This document shows positions 56,138 through 57,625 of a stretch of 57,625 nt of DNA, piece after piece; positions within the stretch are counted from its first letter, which is position 1, and each line of letters starts with the position of its first letter. The notes beneath the pieces are model-generated. The model was not told the DNA's origin. It did not search any database and saw only the letters and a program-made list of their open reading frames with translations. Both the position numbers and the translations under genes were made by a program. Origin of the DNA: DASTBU01 sp035711845 (GTDB lineage Bacteria; Acidobacteriota; Vicinamibacteria; Vicinamibacterales; 2-12-FULL-66-21); contig DASTBU010000130.1 of the NCBI GenBank assembly GCA_035711845.1, forward strand, positions 1 through 57,625, given 5' to 3'.

Positions 56138-57625
56138 ATGAGCCGACTTTCGTTGCACGCGCGCTTCCGGACCCGCCGCGTCGCGGTGGGAGCAACGTTC
56201 CTGATGGCGGTCGGCTGCGCGAGCGCGCCGCCGCCCCCCGCCCCGACAATCACCCACGACCAGAAGATGGCCTGGATGCTCCAGCTCGAGGATCAGCGCC
56301 TGCTGCGGCTTCCACCGCCACCCCCGCCACCCGAACCGGTTGGATCCCGGCGGCGGCGGGTGGCGCAGACGGTTCCGGCGTCCTCACCCGACCTGACGAT
56401 CCTGGTTCGTGATGCAGACCCGCGTATCCGTCGACGCGCGGCGCTGGCGATCGGTCGCGTGAAACTGTCGAGCGGTGTGGCGCCGCTCGTCTCGACCCTG
56501 GCGGACGCGGACCCGGACGTCCGAGCCATGGCAGCCTTCGCCCTCGGTCTCATGGGGGACCCGTCAGCCGAGTCCGCGCTGCTGCCCCTGCTGTCGGATC
56601 CGGAACCGCTGGTGCGCGGGCGGGCCGCCGACGCGCTGGGAGCCATGGGCGCGAAGGGCGCGGCGGAAGCCATCGGCAAACTCGCGGGGGAACTGGCCCG
56701 GAGCGGTCCCGTTGCCGCCATGGCGCCCGACGATGAATCCTGGCCCGCAGCTCCGGAGGCCGAAGCGTTCAAGCTCGGGTTGTTCGCGCTCGTGCGGCTG
56801 CGGGCCTACGAACCGTTGGCCACAGCCGTGCTCGAAGGAAATCGGCCGATCTCGACCTGGTGGCCGGTTGCCTACGCGTTGCAGCGAATCGAGGACAAGC
56901 GTGCGGCGCCCGCACTGCTGCACCTGCTCGGCACAGAGGGGCGCTACACGCGCGCCTTTGCCGCACGCGGGCTGGGTGCTCTCCGCGACGCCTCGGCTGC
57001 GCCGCCGCTCCTGGCGCTGCTCGAGCCGTCGGCCAAGTCGGGGCTCGAGGTGTCGGTGCAGGCTGTCCGCGCGCTTGCGCAATTGAACGCGGCCGAAGCC
57101 GCTGAACCGCTGGTCCGGCTCGCCGGGGACCCATCCACACATCCGAACCTGCGTCTCGAAGCGATCACCGCGCTGGGCGCCATGCACGCAGATGCCGCGC
57201 TTCAGCTCGTTCAGGATCTGGTGAGCTCCGAGTCGCCGGCGATGCGCAGCGCCGCTCTGCGGGCTGTTGCCGCCATCGATCAGGAGAGCTTCGTCTTCGT
57301 ACTGGCCAGTCTCGAGCCGGACCGCGACTGGCATGTGCGATCCACGCTCGCGGGGCTGTTGGCGCAGCTGCCTGCGGAGATCTCGCTCGATCGGTTGCGT
57401 GGGATGCTGCAGGACGACGACAAGCGGGTATGGCCGGCCGTGCTTGGCGCGCTGGTCCGGCTTCGCGCACCGGGGATCGACACGATCCTGCTCGAGCACC
57501 TGAAGGAAGCCGACTTCGCTGTGCGCGCCTCCGCCGCAGGGCTGCTCGAAGAGCTGAAGCCCGCCGGTGCCGCAGAAGCGCTGCGCGATGCCTACAAGGC
57601 CGGGCTGCCGGATTCGGCTTCAGCC
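56138..57625 (+). CDS. HEAT-repeat lipoprotein, partial at window end
   Basis: Open to the window edge (at least 496 codons) without a stop. From ATG 56138 (in-frame GTGs at 56123 and 56126 are alternatives) it starts MSRLSLHARFRTRRVAVGATF, with LMAVGC as lipobox. A Pro-rich linker (PPPPPPPEP) follows, then HEAT/PBS-lyase-type helical repeats such as RDADPRIRRRAALAIGRV, ADADPDVRAMAAFALGLMG and SDPEPLVRGRAADALGAMG. Similar acidobacterial proteins, as I remember them, continue into a cyclophilin-type peptidyl-prolyl isomerase domain, which would lie beyond this window. Confidence 0.8.
   Translation, partial: MSRLSLHARFRTRRVAVGATFLMAVGCASAPPPPAPTITHDQKMAWMLQLEDQRLLRLPPPPPPPEPVGSRRRRVAQTVPASSPDLTILVRDADPRIRRRAALAIGRVKLSSGVAPLVSTLADADPDVRAMAAFALGLMGDPSAESALLPLLSDPEPLVRGRAADALGAMGAKGAAEAIGKLAGELARSGPVAAMAPDDESWPAAPEAEAFKLGLFALVRLRAYEPLATAVLEGNRPISTWWPVAYALQRIEDKRAAPALLHLLGTEGRYTRAFAARGLGALRDASAAPPLLALLEPSAKSGLEVSVQAVRALAQLNAAEAAEPLVRLAGDPSTHPNLRLEAITALGAMHADAALQLVQDLVSSESPAMRSAALRAVAAIDQESFVFVLASLEPDRDWHVRSTLAGLLAQLPAEISLDRLRGMLQDDDKRVWPAVLGALVRLRAPGIDTILLEHLKEADFAVRASAAGLLEELKPAGAAEALRDAYKAGLPDSASA

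Overview
This is a GC-rich bacterial chromosome window of mostly housekeeping genes. It most likely comes from an acidobacterium (Acidobacteriota, possibly Vicinamibacteria). The clue is a MacB-like permease with duplicated FtsX-type halves and no ATPase partner, the architecture known as acidobacterial duplicated orphan permease (ADOP). A secreted TPR protein, an N-terminal winged-helix/TPR regulator, LptD (so an outer membrane) and a HEAT-repeat lipoprotein fit this. Assignments rest on motif recognition without database searches.

Layout. 1-1.4 kb: an IS481-family element with doubled ends. 1.4-9.7 kb: minus-strand housekeeping block with a zinc-ribbon coiled-coil protein, tRNA(CAU), rpoD, dnaG, mutS2 and larB. 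9.7-16.3 kb: plus-strand membrane glycosyltransferase, citrate synthase, lepA, lepB and a cyclodeaminase-family protein. 16.4-18.7 kb: hutI with a DUF167 gene (minus) and a divergent lipoprotein with Asp-rich repeats. 18.8-25.9 kb: minus-strand run rpiB, glyA, DinG-like helicase, dam, TPR protein, YggS, DivIVA. 25.9-29.1 kb: an RlmI-like methyltransferase and small secreted proteins. 29.2-38 kb: an accessory signalling region with the ADOP permease, a LuxR-type response regulator, a winged-helix/TPR regulator, a histidine kinase, a PQQ-propeller/EF-hand protein and a decayed pseudogene. 38-46 kb: thiC, a secreted unknown, an M20 peptidase, htpX, a ClpA/ClpC-like unfoldase behind a sigma-54-like promoter, and a radical SAM protein. 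46-55 kb: a long minus-strand run reading dNK, accD, folC, lptD, rmlA, rmlC, rmlB and a sugar-nucleotide reductase, coupling envelope assembly to deoxysugar synthesis. 55-57.6 kb: a MenC-like enolase and a HEAT-repeat lipoprotein cut by the window end.

The least explained structure is a set of intergenic short tandem arrays at ten loci in the first 33 kb. Each locus has its own word, but nearly all share a heptanucleotide (7, sometimes 8 nt) period. Some arrays are followed by an inverted partner array, some flank a gene on both sides with the same word, two sit between converging gene ends, and one runs up to a start codon. They recall the heptanucleotide STRR repeats of filamentous cyanobacteria and are the best candidate here for something under-described.

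There are also signs of decay: an open reading frame broken several times upstream of thiC, a probably frameshifted small secreted protein near 28.9 kb, and a histidine kinase whose N-terminal sensor appears eroded.
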